Assembly: GCA_017979445.1 (NCBI GenBank) | Contig: CM030719.1 | Coordinates: 22,537,292-22,601,291 of the forward strand | Direction of reading: 5' to 3' | From: Akebia trifoliata | Lineage: Eukaryota; Streptophyta; Magnoliopsida; Ranunculales; Lardizabalaceae | DNA length: 64,000 bases | Shown here: one piece after another, positions 35,030 to 46,900 of the stretch | Numbering within the stretch: the stretch's first letter is position 1 | Layout: each line of letters opens with the position of its first letter | Notes under the pieces: model-generated | Seen by the model: only the letters and a program-made list of their open reading frames with translations | The model's database searches: none | Told to the model about the DNA's origin: nothing | Program-made: the position numbers and the translations under genes

Positions 35030-36119
35030 GTAAGTTCTCTCTTTGCTTCTAACCTAATATTACCCACCAAAAGAATATATATATATATATGACAGAAATC
35101 CATGGCATGAGCTTGAATAGAAGATCTTATTATGAACTTTAACTCCATAAATATTGGGTGGTAAGAAACTTCTAAGATATATTGTAGTATAATCTAGTCA
35201 AGCATATCGAAAACCATAGCATACACCACTCACATCTTGTAATGTAGATTTCATTGATCAAGACTCATTGTTTCAAGTGTTAAGAGTGTCTTCTAACTCA
35301 AGTTTTGTTGTTTCTTTGATTAAGGGTTTTACGTTAATCCCATCCAGAGCAACTGAGTTGCAAAGACAATTTGAGTGCTCCTTATCTCATATATCATTTT
35401 TTTATCGATAAGTTGGGGGAATAGGGGGAATATACGTGTTAATGTCTGATTTGAATACCATGATTAATCAAGTTATTTTCGTAATTTGCTTATTAGCACT
35501 TACTATATTATAAGGAGAAAGGATTGATGCATTCTTGTACACTCTTTTTCAGGTAAACCATTGCTTTCCTTTGGTTTTCTTACCATTTGCTGCAGATTTA
35601 AACTCCAAAAACCTGGATGGGTGATTGAAGTGTGTTCCTTAAAACTAAAAATCTTTCTAAATGTCACGATCGTGACCGTGACATCAAAATGTTCTTAGTC
35701 AAGATAGTAACCCCTGAAACTAACACCACATCCTCAAGGTATCCCTTGTACACAAATAAGGCTCCCTATCAACATTCCTCAAGAGGACATAAGTTTCAGC
35801 CCTATATATAGTCAACATTTTTGAAGTTTTCAAGCTCATTACCAGGAAGGCATCACTCACTACTATTGCGGTCTCACTGCATTCGTAACTCTTTCTATGT
35901 TAATTAGCCTTGTAATCTATGACCAATACTTCGTGCCAGCAATTAGAAGACACACAAAAAATCCAAGAGGAATCACTTTGTTACTAAGAATGGAAATTGG
36001 CCCTTGTCATGCATGTAATTATAATGGCCGTTGCCACCTTAGCTGAAATGATGAGACTTAACGTCGCAATGGATAATAATATAATCGGTAAAAATGACAC
36101 CAGGCCTCTTACTATTTTC
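35030..36119. other. Intergenic; 35240-35380 echoes the 3' flank of RLP D
   Basis: A short (TA)n lies at about 35077-35090. Sequence around TTTGATTAAGGGTTTTACGT (near 35316) resembles the stretch at about 57115-57180 behind RLP D, where a minus-strand exon-like ORF survives. Here the reading frame is broken. Nothing else is recognised. Confidence 0.4.
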
Positions 36120-36124
36120 ATATC

Positions 36125-36376
36125 ATATTTTACAAAAAACGACGGGCCAAAGCCGTCGTTTCGTAAGAAAAATGACGATCCCCGCCGTCGCAAGAGCCGT
36201 TGTAAATAACGATGTCGTTTTTAGTGAACGACGGTTGGCTTGTGTTAGCAAAGTGTCGTAAAAAACGACGGTCATGGTCTGTCAAAGTAAAACGACGGCT
36301 CAAACCCGTCATTTGTTTAGTCGAATTTAAATTTAATTAATACATATAAACGACGGCTTTAAGCCGTCGTTTTTTG
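36125..36376. mobile_element. GC-patterned inverted-repeat element (AACGACGG motif array)
   Basis: About ten ACGACGG or CCGTCGT motifs lie in both orientations over 250 bp. The right end is a strong palindrome (AACGACGGCTT and its complement, 36348-36372). This motif density stands out from the AT-rich surroundings and matches subterminal repeats of CACTA- or MULE-type elements, as at 771-927. Element ends and target duplication could not be fixed. ORFs across it are artefacts. Confidence 0.45.
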
Positions 36377-36857
36377 GCACTTTTTTTTTTCCAAATTTAA
36401 CCACTATTGTTTGTCATTTTTAATATTTTTCACCTAAAAAGAAAATGACAATTTTTATTGAACAGAAAATTGAAATCTAACAAAATAAATAAATACACCA
36501 AAAACATAAAAATTTACATTTTTCAAATGGAAACCATTTTCCTTCAAATTTTACATCTGCAATCATAGTCCAACATGCCCCATTTTCAAGGTGTCGATTT
36601 TAATCCACATCCCAATGTTTAAAGTAGTTTTCAAAAATTTCTACCAACTTCACTTCACTTGACTTGTAGAAATCAAAACCAATGTCTGTCTTTCTCGGTC
36701 CTTGGAATAATGACGTAGCGATTCTCAAGGATAACATACATTCCTACTTCTTGCGACATATTGTCGAAATCTGTGATTGAAAAATTAAAAAACATTGTCA
36801 GATATACCAAATTATGCAAAATAAAAGTACCTCTACCATATAATTTTTTATGTTTAG
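36377..36857. other. Intergenic or decayed intron
   Basis: AT-rich DNA before the RCC1 exon remnant. 36785-36857 has the look of an intron ending in TTTATGTTTAG. No coding sequence is recognised. Confidence 0.35.
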
Positions 36858-37075
36858 TGTCTACCTACCATGGACGTGGAGACCACGGACGTCTTGGATG
36901 TGGGAAAAAAGTAACCACTGGTCACCCTATGGATGTACCCATTAACCTTCCACAACCTAGGAATCTGAGTAGCAGTGACGGAGGATGTTGGTGTGCTAAG
37001 CTTGTCGTGTGTGGTGGCCGTCATACTCTAGCAATAGCTACATGGCAGACTGATGAATCAGAACAGCTGCTATAA
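36858..37075 (+). pseudogene. RCC1-repeat (UVR8-like) protein, last-exon remnant
   Basis: After an acceptor-like TTTAG, the frame reads GRGDHGRLGCGKKVTTGHPM, then DVPINLPQPRNLSSS, then WCAKLVVCGGRHTLAIATWQ. These are the closing RCC1 blade motifs (GRGDxGRLG and AKLVxCGGRHTLAI) of plant RCC1/UVR8-type beta-propeller proteins. It ends WQTDESEQLL before TAA at 37073-37075, close to the natural C terminus of that subfamily. A 2-bp deletion at the usual WGRGD start (near 36870) puts the first codons out of frame. No other propeller blades are found, so it is a fragment. Confidence 0.8.
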
Positions 37076-38165
37076 AGTATCAAAATACTCAGATTGTGGA
37101 AGGTTAATGAATCAGAAGAATGTAATATATTTTGAACAGACTATAATGGAACTAATTATAAATGAGCTGGGCTTCGAGCATTCTCAGAGTCTTTAGACTT
37201 GCTGGAATTTCACCCAATTGTAAGGCCATAATGCTGCATCCTCAAAAAAGTTTTTGGTTAGCAAAATGTAATGGGTCCTTCCAATTGTTTTAAAGTGGGA
37301 GAATATTAATGTCTATGTTGCCATCTTGAATTGCTTCATATGCCCTCCTCTGGGTGAAGTCATGTGCTGGACCATTTTATTTTGTCTCTCTCATGGCCCC
37401 AGTGCCCAAGTTTATAGTTTACCCAATTGTTGTTGTTGTGTGTTTAATGGTGCATCAAATGCAGTGCCACCAACTTAACCACCATATAAGTGGGGCCATA
37501 CTTCCTAAGGATGACCACGTCATCTTAATTATTACTTTCTGACTGGCTCTGGCATAGATTTAGGATTGTTTTTGGACCATGAATTATTGAAGGAATGGCC
37601 TGTGATTCAAAAGTATATATATGGAGATTGAACATTATGGATCTCCTTCTCAAATGTATAATTCAAAATTGTGATTCATTTGTTTTTAATCACTCTACTT
37701 GTGCCATGAAACTTTGCAAAGCTTTAAGGGAAAACTTACGATCATACCAAGCAGGATTTATGTCATGTGACATGAAATTGATACTCACCAACCCCTAATT
37801 CTTGAAATATTTTGGACTCACCAGTCACTCACCCACCTTTATGTCTTACAATAATAGGATTTTCTAACTATTTATTATACAAAAAAGCTAATTGTTTACC
37901 CCTCTATGGTTATTGGTTAATCACAACCAAGGCAGGCGGGCGAGCGGGGTCGGGGCAATTGAATGTTTGTATGAAGGAAATTCGGTAGAAGAATTAATTC
38001 CATGATTCAAAAAATAACTAAAAACGGAAAAAAGCTTCATAGTGACAAGTTTTCTACCTAATTGTTTTATAGACAGAGACATGTGCTTGAAAAATGTCGG
38101 CAAGGAACGCTAAAATACATCCATGTAGCGCATTCAAACTCTGAAGCTAATTCCCATGATTTTGT
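37076..38165. other. Intergenic, no gene recognised
   Basis: Possible former 3' UTR of the RCC1 fragment. Short ORFs at 37354, 37595 and 37921 show no family features. Confidence 0.4.
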
Positions 38166-38717
38166 GTGAAAATTATGTATGAACTCAACCTATGTATCAA
38201 AATTCCAAAGACAGCATCAAAATTTGTGATGACACTCTTCCAGACCGTTTTGTTCCTGAAATATGAAAAATCCTTAAGAGTCATACTAAAGGGACGCTAT
38301 CCAGTTTGGATAACAATCTTGACCGTCATGAATGAGAAACCTTTCACTCTCGTTCGAATAAGTGATGAAAAAATGTTCAATTATGACATCATAGTTAGAA
38401 AAGTCAAAATTGATCACCATGACTTTCAGGCTCACCAAGCTGGTCTGGTTAGTGATCTTGTTAAAGCACTAGTTAGCTCTCATGGCAACTGGTGGACCGT
38501 CCACTATTCTAAGACATGTATCATTCAGACCCAGGAAAATTATGGTCAAGGTGTGACTGTAAAGAAGTATAGGCATGAAGACAAACCTAGAGAAGTTAAT
38601 ATTCTAGCCACCATTCCACAAATAGCAGCAATCTACCTATCTGATGGAAAACCAGCTACAGAAGCAATCAGGATGCTGACTCTTGACAACCTAACCGCAC
38701 TTGGCAAATTGTTTTGA
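38166..38717 (+). CDS. Unrecognised ORF, 183 codons
   Basis: The longest ORF between the RLPs and the BARD1 locus. Start ATG or a near-start; stop TGA at 38715-38717. The composition is mixed and globular-looking, not low complexity: RISDEKMFNYDIIVRKVKID, then HQAGLVSDLVKALVSSHGNW, then IPQIAAIYLSDGKPATEAIR. There is no signal peptide, no obvious membrane helix and no zinc motif. Acidic Lys/Glu-rich coding-like sequence follows in other frames to about 38850, which suggests it is part of a larger decayed gene. I do not recognise the family and infer no function. Confidence 0.35.
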   Translation: MKIMYELNLCIKIPKTASKFVMTLFQTVLFLKYEKSLRVILKGRYPVWITILTVMNEKPFTLVRISDEKMFNYDIIVRKVKIDHHDFQAHQAGLVSDLVKALVSSHGNWWTVHYSKTCIIQTQENYGQGVTVKKYRHEDKPREVNILATIPQIAAIYLSDGKPATEAIRMLTLDNLTALGKLF

Positions 38718-41700
38718 GGACAAAATCACATACCAGACCTTCGTGGAGATCATGGAAGCAAAGAAGATAAAGAAGATGAAAAGGAAGTTCACATTGTTGA
38801 GATACGTATAAAATCTCAACCTATGAATGAACTCACATTATGCACATGACAAGGAAAATGCTGAACTGACTATGCTCCACGACACTGCACTCAATATTGT
38901 GCTGACGTGACAGTGTCTTCTAAAGCTAAAAAATCTATTGTTCCAGGAACACTGCCAGGTTAGCTCAATATCAATTGAGCACAAAATGCCAATATAGATC
39001 CTTAAAAGGAAAATGATACAAACATATACAATTGAGAAATACATGGAAGCATAACTACAAATAAAATTCCTAATTAATGCTATCCATAGCTCCACTAAAG
39101 AGAAATAGTGTACAATGTGTTAGGGGGGCATACCCCTAGATTAGTTTTGGTTTCTGTAGAAAACAGTAAATCAAGCCAATTCTGCCAATCAACTATAATA
39201 ACAATAATGCTGAAGTGTATCATAACAATAAATTTCATCATCATCATCATCATCATCCATGCTTTATCCCATAATCCCATACTTGATCATAACAAGACAT
39301 TAATGGGGAAAACCTCCACCATACTTTTCAATTCTGTACAACTTAAATATGAGGTCCTAAATTCAGAGAAACCACCATTTCAAGTTTAATTGATCCAATG
39401 TGTTTGTGTCTCAAAAATGTATCATTCAAAGATAAGTAAGTTCAGTTGGTTCAATTTGTTCAAAATAGAAATAAAAGCAATTTTCAGCTGGTTCCATGAG
39501 TTTTAAAACAGAAATAAAAACAAGTTTCAACTTGTTCAATGTGTTCAAAACAGATATAGAAACAAAGTTAGCTGATTCAATGTATTTAAAATGGAAAAAT
39601 AGCAACAGCCCATAACCTCTTTAATATTACCAAATTTAAAACAAAAATTACGTCAAACTGAAATCATCCTTTATTAAAACAGAAACCACTCCCATCATTC
39701 CTAAATATCTACAAGTTTTCATGAAATCCCCACCTTCAATTAATTCCAATAGTTAAAAACAATACTAAAAAAAAAAAAACAACACACTCCACAGCAGTTT
39801 CTAAGTTAGTCTAGAACGACTTTAAATAATTAAACTGATAAATACAACAAATATTCTAAATATTTATAAATTTAGTATGTTTTAATTGACTTGTTCAAAT
39901 CAACTGGCAATTGTATCCTTGACATCGGTCAAATTCACATTTTCAATTTTAAAAATGCAGTCTCTACAATGAATTGGTCCAGCAAATCAGTTTAAGAATT
40001 TTACTAGGCTCAAATCCCATTGGATCTACCAATTAGTTTTGACCCGATCAATTATGATGTGTATTGTTCCAAGTTAAAGGTGCTAGTTTGCTAAATTGGT
40101 TAGATGCTATGAGTGTTGATACCATGACTTGAATTCAAAATTAACCTCATTTACTGATTTCTAATCAAAAACTTGCTTGCTTATAGAAAAAGATGTATTT
40201 TTTTCTGGATTTGATTTATTCTGATTTTGAAACTCAATAATTTTGGATTGATCTTTATTCAACTTGAATAAATTTAATAAAAGTATATGTATATTTTGTA
40301 TATTTCCAACATAATATCAAATCAGTGCCCTATTGAATTATGAGATGGTTGATCCAAGATCGATCCAATAAGTTATCAAATCAAATTTAGCAGAACCCAG
40401 GTCCTTAATTTGGACCCATAGATATCAGATCGAAACGGATCATATATTGGGTTTGATCCGATCCATTGACAGTTCCACTTACAAATCTATGGAATGCCAA
40501 GTGTCATGAAGAGGTATGAGACAGACGTGGACAATCGGGGGACCACAACTTCCACGTTGATGGTCAAAGTCAAAAAAATTAAATTTCAAATAGTCATTGG
40601 CAGCCTTTGGACATTTATGATGATCAGAGTGGCTAATGATGGACAGTAAAGGAAATATCAGAGTGAAAAATGGTGTGTGATCTATCTAAATACCATGCTG
40701 AGGAGTGTCTATCAAGTCACGATGTAGACTTTGGACATTTATCGAAATGAAGGTATGAGAGTTGTAAATCATAGTTGTTTACACTAATGTGAGGATATTT
40801 GGAAAGATGAGTTTGAACATGAATTTGATAAAATGCTCATGAGACATCATGCAACAGGATTACAACAACATAGATTACAACCAAGCTAGGAGTGTGGCAC
40901 CTAACAAACAAAAATAGCGATTAGATACCACGTCATAAACACACTAGAAAATAAAATAAAAATAAAATAAAAACGATTCTATAGCAACACCAAGATTTGC
41001 TAACACCGCCCTAATTCATAGAAATAAAGAAAAAAAAATTGTCATTTCAGGCCACCAATGCCAACAAAAGTATTAGCAGAAACATCAACCGATAGCACAG
41101 ATTATCTCACCAAAACAAAGTGGCACACTAAACCATATTCAACATGTAGAGAAAGACACGCCTTAGTAAAATAATTCACATAATGTTCCTATATTTGTAG
41201 AGATATTAGCAATGTTGAACAGAAACTTAAAATTGCATCCCCTTAGAAGGAAAAAGTCATTGATTGTAAAACATTATGTATTGTCTCTCTATGTAACACA
41301 TCTGCCCAACTCAACTTTACTAGAATGCTATACCTTCCAGATGAGAATCCGGCCATTATTCAGCTTAATATATCTTTGAAGTTAGCTTTTCTAGCAGCTT
41401 CGAGCAAAGCTACAAATATCCCAAAAGAAAGAAGATATAAATGTTTTTTTTTTTTTCTCTTGACATTATTCTTCTAGGATTACCCCACCCAAAAAATAAA
41501 AAATAACTCTGCTTTTAACATTTTTGCATTTACAATTAAGCATCAAAACCATCCGACTTTCTCACCAATCTCCACCACAAACTCTTCTTTTCTCTAAATT
41601 TCTCTCATTCCAAACACAGCATTAAGGGAAATTGTGAGAATTGTGTAAAATTTATAAGCAATTTGGAGGACATCCAGACACTAATAGGGCTCATGTAATG

Positions 41701-42207
41701 ATCAACCAAGTAATTGAATAGAAATTATATCTTCAACAAAGTTAATATTATCACACTGAATTCCAAGAGTTCTCTCAACACTAAAGGTATTCATACCCAT
41801 TAGTTATCCCAAAGAGGATGATCACAAATAGTAACAGAGACGAGTTGCCTCAGAAGCTGAATTAATTGACCAAGTAACTGAAAAATGTATTTTAAAAATC
41901 CATATAGCGAAAGAGACATTGCAGCTTTAAGTCACTAATAATGATGATGAAGGAAGAAAACTAAGTATCAATTACCCCATGAAATTTGATATGAAATTTC
42001 CAAGCTAAGCACAACATTGTGGCTTGATAGACTGGCAAAGATCGAATTCTTCCATGGCCAAGCACCCAAGGGAATGAAAAGTCTTGGAACTTCTTATTTT
42101 ATGTAATTTTTTTGCTTTGGTGGGTTGTACGTACGATCTCACTCGGCATGTGTACAACAGTTAAATAGCCACATTTTTTATGGAGGGGCATATAAAAAAT
42201 CGAAGTC
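38718..42207. other. Intergenic, no gene recognised
   Basis: AT-rich DNA with short ORFs only. It has a (CAT)n/(ATC)n patch near 39237-39257 and the diverged tandem array at 39436-39600, listed separately. The remaining sequence shows poly-A runs and nothing assignable. Confidence 0.4.
39436..39600. repeat. Diverged tandem repeat, about 44-bp period
   Basis: Four diverged units of the type GGTTCAATNTGTTCAAAA followed by AGAAATAAAA and a poly-purine stretch. Non-coding. Confidence 0.55.
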
Positions 42208-42527
42208 ATGACCTACGGAGCAAACCTAGTCAGTCGTGGAAATTTCCTTAGTAGTCTTCTTCTAAAAACTGTTTCCGATATCACGAAGAACAGCGGAAAA
42301 GAGTGGATATTGAATAATCTAAATGTGTCTTCCTTGGACTACTATTTTTGGTTTTATGATGTATTGAGCCTTCTTAACTTTATTTTATTTTTCTGATTGT
42401 TGCTAAGTTTTATGTCTATAATGTTGATGAAATGGAATCAGTAAGGGAGATGCACAAGGCCACCGAGATATTACCAAACAAGAACAATAGCCAAGTACAC
42501 GAAGGTTCAAAAGATGAGGATGAGTAA
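42208..42527 (+). pseudogene. NRT1/PTR-family transporter, C-terminal remnant
   Basis: The frame from 42208 contains GNFLSSLLLKTVSDITKNSG, then WILNNLNVSSLDYYFWFYDV and LSLLNFILFF. This is the last two membrane segments and connecting loop of plant NPF (POT/PTR) transporters, where GNFLSSLL, W-x-x-x-NLN and LDYFFW are conserved. An indel in a T-run near 42388-42393 shifts the frame; the sequence then continues as AKFYVYNVDEME, a typical short cytoplasmic end, to TAA at 42525-42527. Upstream membrane segments are absent. It is a dead fragment of a proton-coupled nitrate/peptide transporter family member. Confidence 0.72.
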
Positions 42528-43541
42528 TTGAATTTCTTGTAATTTATCTGATTTGTATCAATGACTACCACACCAATGAATTCAAACAAGCAAGCTATTT
42601 TCAAGATTAGTGTCTAACGCGCACACGCATGCTATAGTATTGTCAAGGGATAATTTAAGGCCAAGGAACAAATTGCATTAATAATGTGACCTCACAAAAT
42701 TTTCTACTATCTTAGGGACAAGCTCAACCCACACGATACCTTAAAGTTCACTCATCGATTAAGGTTCCACCATGGTAAAATGCTGCAAAATATACAAAAA
42801 TGTCTTAGTAAGTACCATATTTCAGATTCGATAAAATCACACTAGAATTTCTGACATTTAAATTATAAATGCCTAAATTGTTTTCCAAATAAGTAAATGA
42901 ATCATCTAAACTATTCAAATAAGTAAGAGATTCTTGATTGGATACATATTTATATTAATTATTTTGGAATAAATTTTATAATTTTCCAACAATATTGTCA
43001 CAAAACTGTATTGATATCTTTAGTCTACCTTAAGCAGGTCCACAGAAATATGAAATCCTTCTACCTATCCCACTACCACAACAAGATTGGGATAAGCGAC
43101 AACCTCTAGTCTAGAACTCAATTCTATCAAAATCATGGCTGCGAAAATTGTCATAAAAAACAACTCCTTCAATTTTTTTGACAATAATAATATGTAAAAA
43201 TTCTGATATTTTTGGTTTCTCTAAAATTAATATCTTGGAAACATTCTCGATCAGCTTCCCACAAAAGTTGGAAGTAGGAAACTGCTCTGGAGTTTGGACA
43301 ACTTCTCGTTTCTGCCAATTTTCAGTTTCTGCATTTGAGACGATACTGTTGTGAGATTTCTATTTAATCTGCTTTTGAGTTTGATGGAAGTGGAAACCAA
43401 TGGCAACATTTGTTACGATGCACTAGCATTTTTTAGCACCAAAACACAAGAAACACCATCCAAACATGTTCCCAAGACACTAACTTAACAAGTCATTCTA
43501 CTAAAGAAGATTACAATTCACAATGGTTTGTAAGGAGTCCG
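42528..43541. other. Intergenic, no gene recognised
   Basis: Nothing assignable was seen in this AT-rich stretch. Confidence 0.4.
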
Positions 43542-43730
43542 ACTTTGAAGTGGGCAACCCGCTTCAAAATTTGGAAGGAACCCTCTTCGCACTTTGACAC
43601 GTGGCTTTTCATATTTAATTCACATCCCTACTTTATCTTCAATATTTGGGATACCTCCTTGAAGATGCCACATGTAATCCAAGGAAGAGGGTTTCTTCAA
43701 AACTTTGAAGCAGGCTGCCCATTTCAAAGT
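43542..43730. mobile_element. Short foldback MITE, 189 bp
   Basis: The ends are inverted repeats of about 63 bp: ACTTTGAAGTGGGCAACCCG at the left, and the near complement ending CCCATTTCAAAGT at the right. CCCTCTTC and its complement GAAGAGGG, and CACGTGG and its complement CCACATG, pair inside. It is non-coding; no clear target duplication. Confidence 0.75.
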
Positions 43731-43972
43731 TACTTTTTCCATTTGTAAGAGTTGTCTACCAAAACAGACCACCCAAGAAGAGTCCCAACCGATTAATTAC
43801 AGTAAATAAGTTCAGAAAGAGAAAACTCTAGACAATTGACCCAAACCCAAAATAGGGGTGATACATTGCTCACCATTTTTTATAGTTAGAACAATACAAG
43901 ATACATCATGGCTACTTAGAGCCAATTTTGGCATGCCAATGTTCTCCTACGACAAAAAAGCGAAACCCTACA

Positions 43973-46900
43973 TTAGGAAGCAAAAGGTTGCAACTTGCAA
44001 GCTGTGATTGATTCCAAAAGCCATGTATGACCCACAACCCATGATCTAGTTTGAGCGGCAAGAATTTCTACTTCTTCTCGTCTCTGGTCCATAACTGAAG
44101 ATACTTCCTCTGGTTCATACTTTGAAAGGGGATCAAGACTGTAAACAACTAAGGTTGTAGAGCAAACTGTTTCTGGATAGAAACCATGTGATATCCTCAA
44201 GGTATCCTTTGTACGCAGGTGCAAAATCACCACTTCAATAGAAGTTAATGCCACTAAATAGCTTTGGTGCCTGCACATATCCACACTAATTTACCTTATC
44301 CATAATTCTAAGTCTATCATTTTTAGGCCCATCGTGACAGCCATGAACATCAAGGCCAACTTCATAAGGCTCTTCATCTTCCATGCATGCTTTTATCCCT
44401 GCCAGCAGAAACTCAAGTTGTAAAAATACACAAAGGGCAATTAACAAAGCATTCGAATCTTTAATGCCAATTAAATGGTCAATTCTTGTCATAAAAGATT
44501 AAACACACATTTTTGACATAAGAACAACCGATTCAGTCCTTCCTTATTGTTCCATTTTTTAGTTTCTCAACAGGGATTGGTTGGTGCTGCTAAAGTATTA
44601 CACATGTTTAGTAAAGCTAATGAAACAGAATACATCTGTCCACTAGAAATATCAGGATAGAAATGTATGATGAAAAATGCTAGCAACAATGACCAAGATC
44701 AAGTCCATGGCATCAAAAATGCTAATCGTTGGATATATATATATAAAAACTATTATAACACAACAAGTAGGAGGTGCAGGCACAAGAAAAAAGGAGAGCT
44801 TACAGTCAATTTTCAAAACCCATCTCCCATTCAAGATGGCCATAAGAACTTTCAATGTCCTGCCGCAAGCACCTATCTCATCAATGGCTGCAATAACATG
44901 GGTGATGTTTGGCTTCCCGATTTGGGAGACAGTTGCACTAGTTATTCTTGCAGAGTTGGCCAACAAATTCTGCACACACAAAAGAATCTCCATGTAAAGA
45001 AAACGAACCATTTTCTATATAATTGTTTGTAGACACAAGTGGAGCTAATGAAAAATAAACAGATGCAGCTCTTCACGTTAAATAGAGTATGCCTTCTCTG
45101 TAGAAGAAAGAGCAGATCCACACAGAACCCATTCATCAACTGTATCAGATGATGCTTCCCAGACCTTGTTGGATCGCGGGCTGACTCTGGCAAAACAATA
45201 ATAATACAACCAAATGTAAGACTTCAGAAGCAGAAGACAAGGAAAATTTTCCTTAAAATATAACACCACCAGAAGATTCGTAAGAAAGCACATCAAAGAT
45301 ACAATATATTACTGGAAAGGAAACACATATCAATTGTGTACCTCCAAACAACTACACTTATTTTACTTTTTCATTTCAAATAGGGAAGGATAATGGTCAA
45401 TTCGGCTAAATCTTCGAGAAAAACTATCCAAGTTATCCTTTCTCTTCAGTTACAAGTGTGATAGGAGTAACTAACATTGACACCAGGAAAAAAAATTGGG
45501 CCAAACACTCTTAAGGCCATAAGAAGGCAAGAAAGCTTATGTAGCATTCCAATAATCTCATCATCACCATCAAAGCCACATCCAGCTCTTAAAATCTCAA
45601 ATTTACGTAGTCTAGGACCTGACCTGTCAACTCAGGATGCATTGAAGACCATGACTTGTGCGCTTGGGATAACTATTGATTGCATACTCACATGAAGACC
45701 TTGGGGTGTTAACCCTAACAACCATATAAAACAAAAGGTACATATCCGTCAAGCATTTCACCTTGTAGATCTTCATCATCAGTAAGGAAGATCTACTTCC
45801 AAATGGGAATTGTGAGTGTTCTAAGGATTGAGGATTGTTGCACCTCAAATGGTTGTTGAATGTTGAATTATGGTCGAATGATTTGAAAGTCCTATTACTA
45901 ACATTTAAGAACCCAAACTAAAAAAACTAAAAAGGTACTAGCAAGACAATGATTTTCTACAGTCAATTTAAACAAGCAGCAAAGCCCCGATACAATGGTG
46001 AATAAAAATTTGACCAAGTTACTTCCAACTAAAGCAAGGCATACAACGTTAACAGTTCAAAAGAACAAGATAGTACATTAGAGTTGTGGAAGAAATGTTT
46101 GTCCCAAGGTTCCTATTAGAATTTGATCTTTCATTTGGAAATTTCTGTGAAGTATGACTTGGACAGAGCACTAGAAAATTTTCCTATCACAAGGAAAAAG
46201 AGTTGCAAACTATAATTAATTCAATGCATGCAGGAAAAAGGGGACTGATGTCAATGATTTCTATATGAATTCATCCAATGAGAGTGGCCAGAAAAACATC
46301 TTGTTTCTGTCCAATTAAGATTCAACAACATGTCTCAAAATTTCAATCTGAATTATCTAAATTCTAAACCAAGAAAAAAAAAAAATACAATTCTTTGAAA
46401 AACAAGAACACCTGCTAGTGCAACCACCAGTTAAGGCAACTTACACAATCCCACCAGCAATTATCAATGTTAACAGCATAAGGAACATGAAAGCACTTCC
46501 GACGGGATTTCACATAACATCCGAGAACTGCCCCCTTCAGCCCACAACTATTGCACTTGAGCTTAGCACCCCTTGCAAGTTCTGCTTCCAAGTTCATAAC
46601 ATTCTCACCGTCACTTAGGGTGCCCTTCATTCTCAAATATTATCACAGATGTTCATCAATTAGGAAGAACTATGACAGACTAAAATTCTATAAATAAATA
46701 AAAAACATGGCTTCCCACTTTTACTTTCATTATCATAACTATACATATTATTACTATTTGAGAAGAAAGTCTATGAAAGAAATCTGAGAGATACCACTCA
46801 ATGCATTTTCTGTGGACATGCAGGACATTGGGCCAGGTTAACACATCTTCAACTACTGGCTTTCCATTATCATAATGCAACATTGGTCCAGAAACCTGGA

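Noticed and set aside
44652..45032. Plus-strand ORFs of 106 and 121 codons
   Set aside because: They are opposite-strand shadows of the BRCT1 exon and neighbouring intron of the BARD1 remnant.
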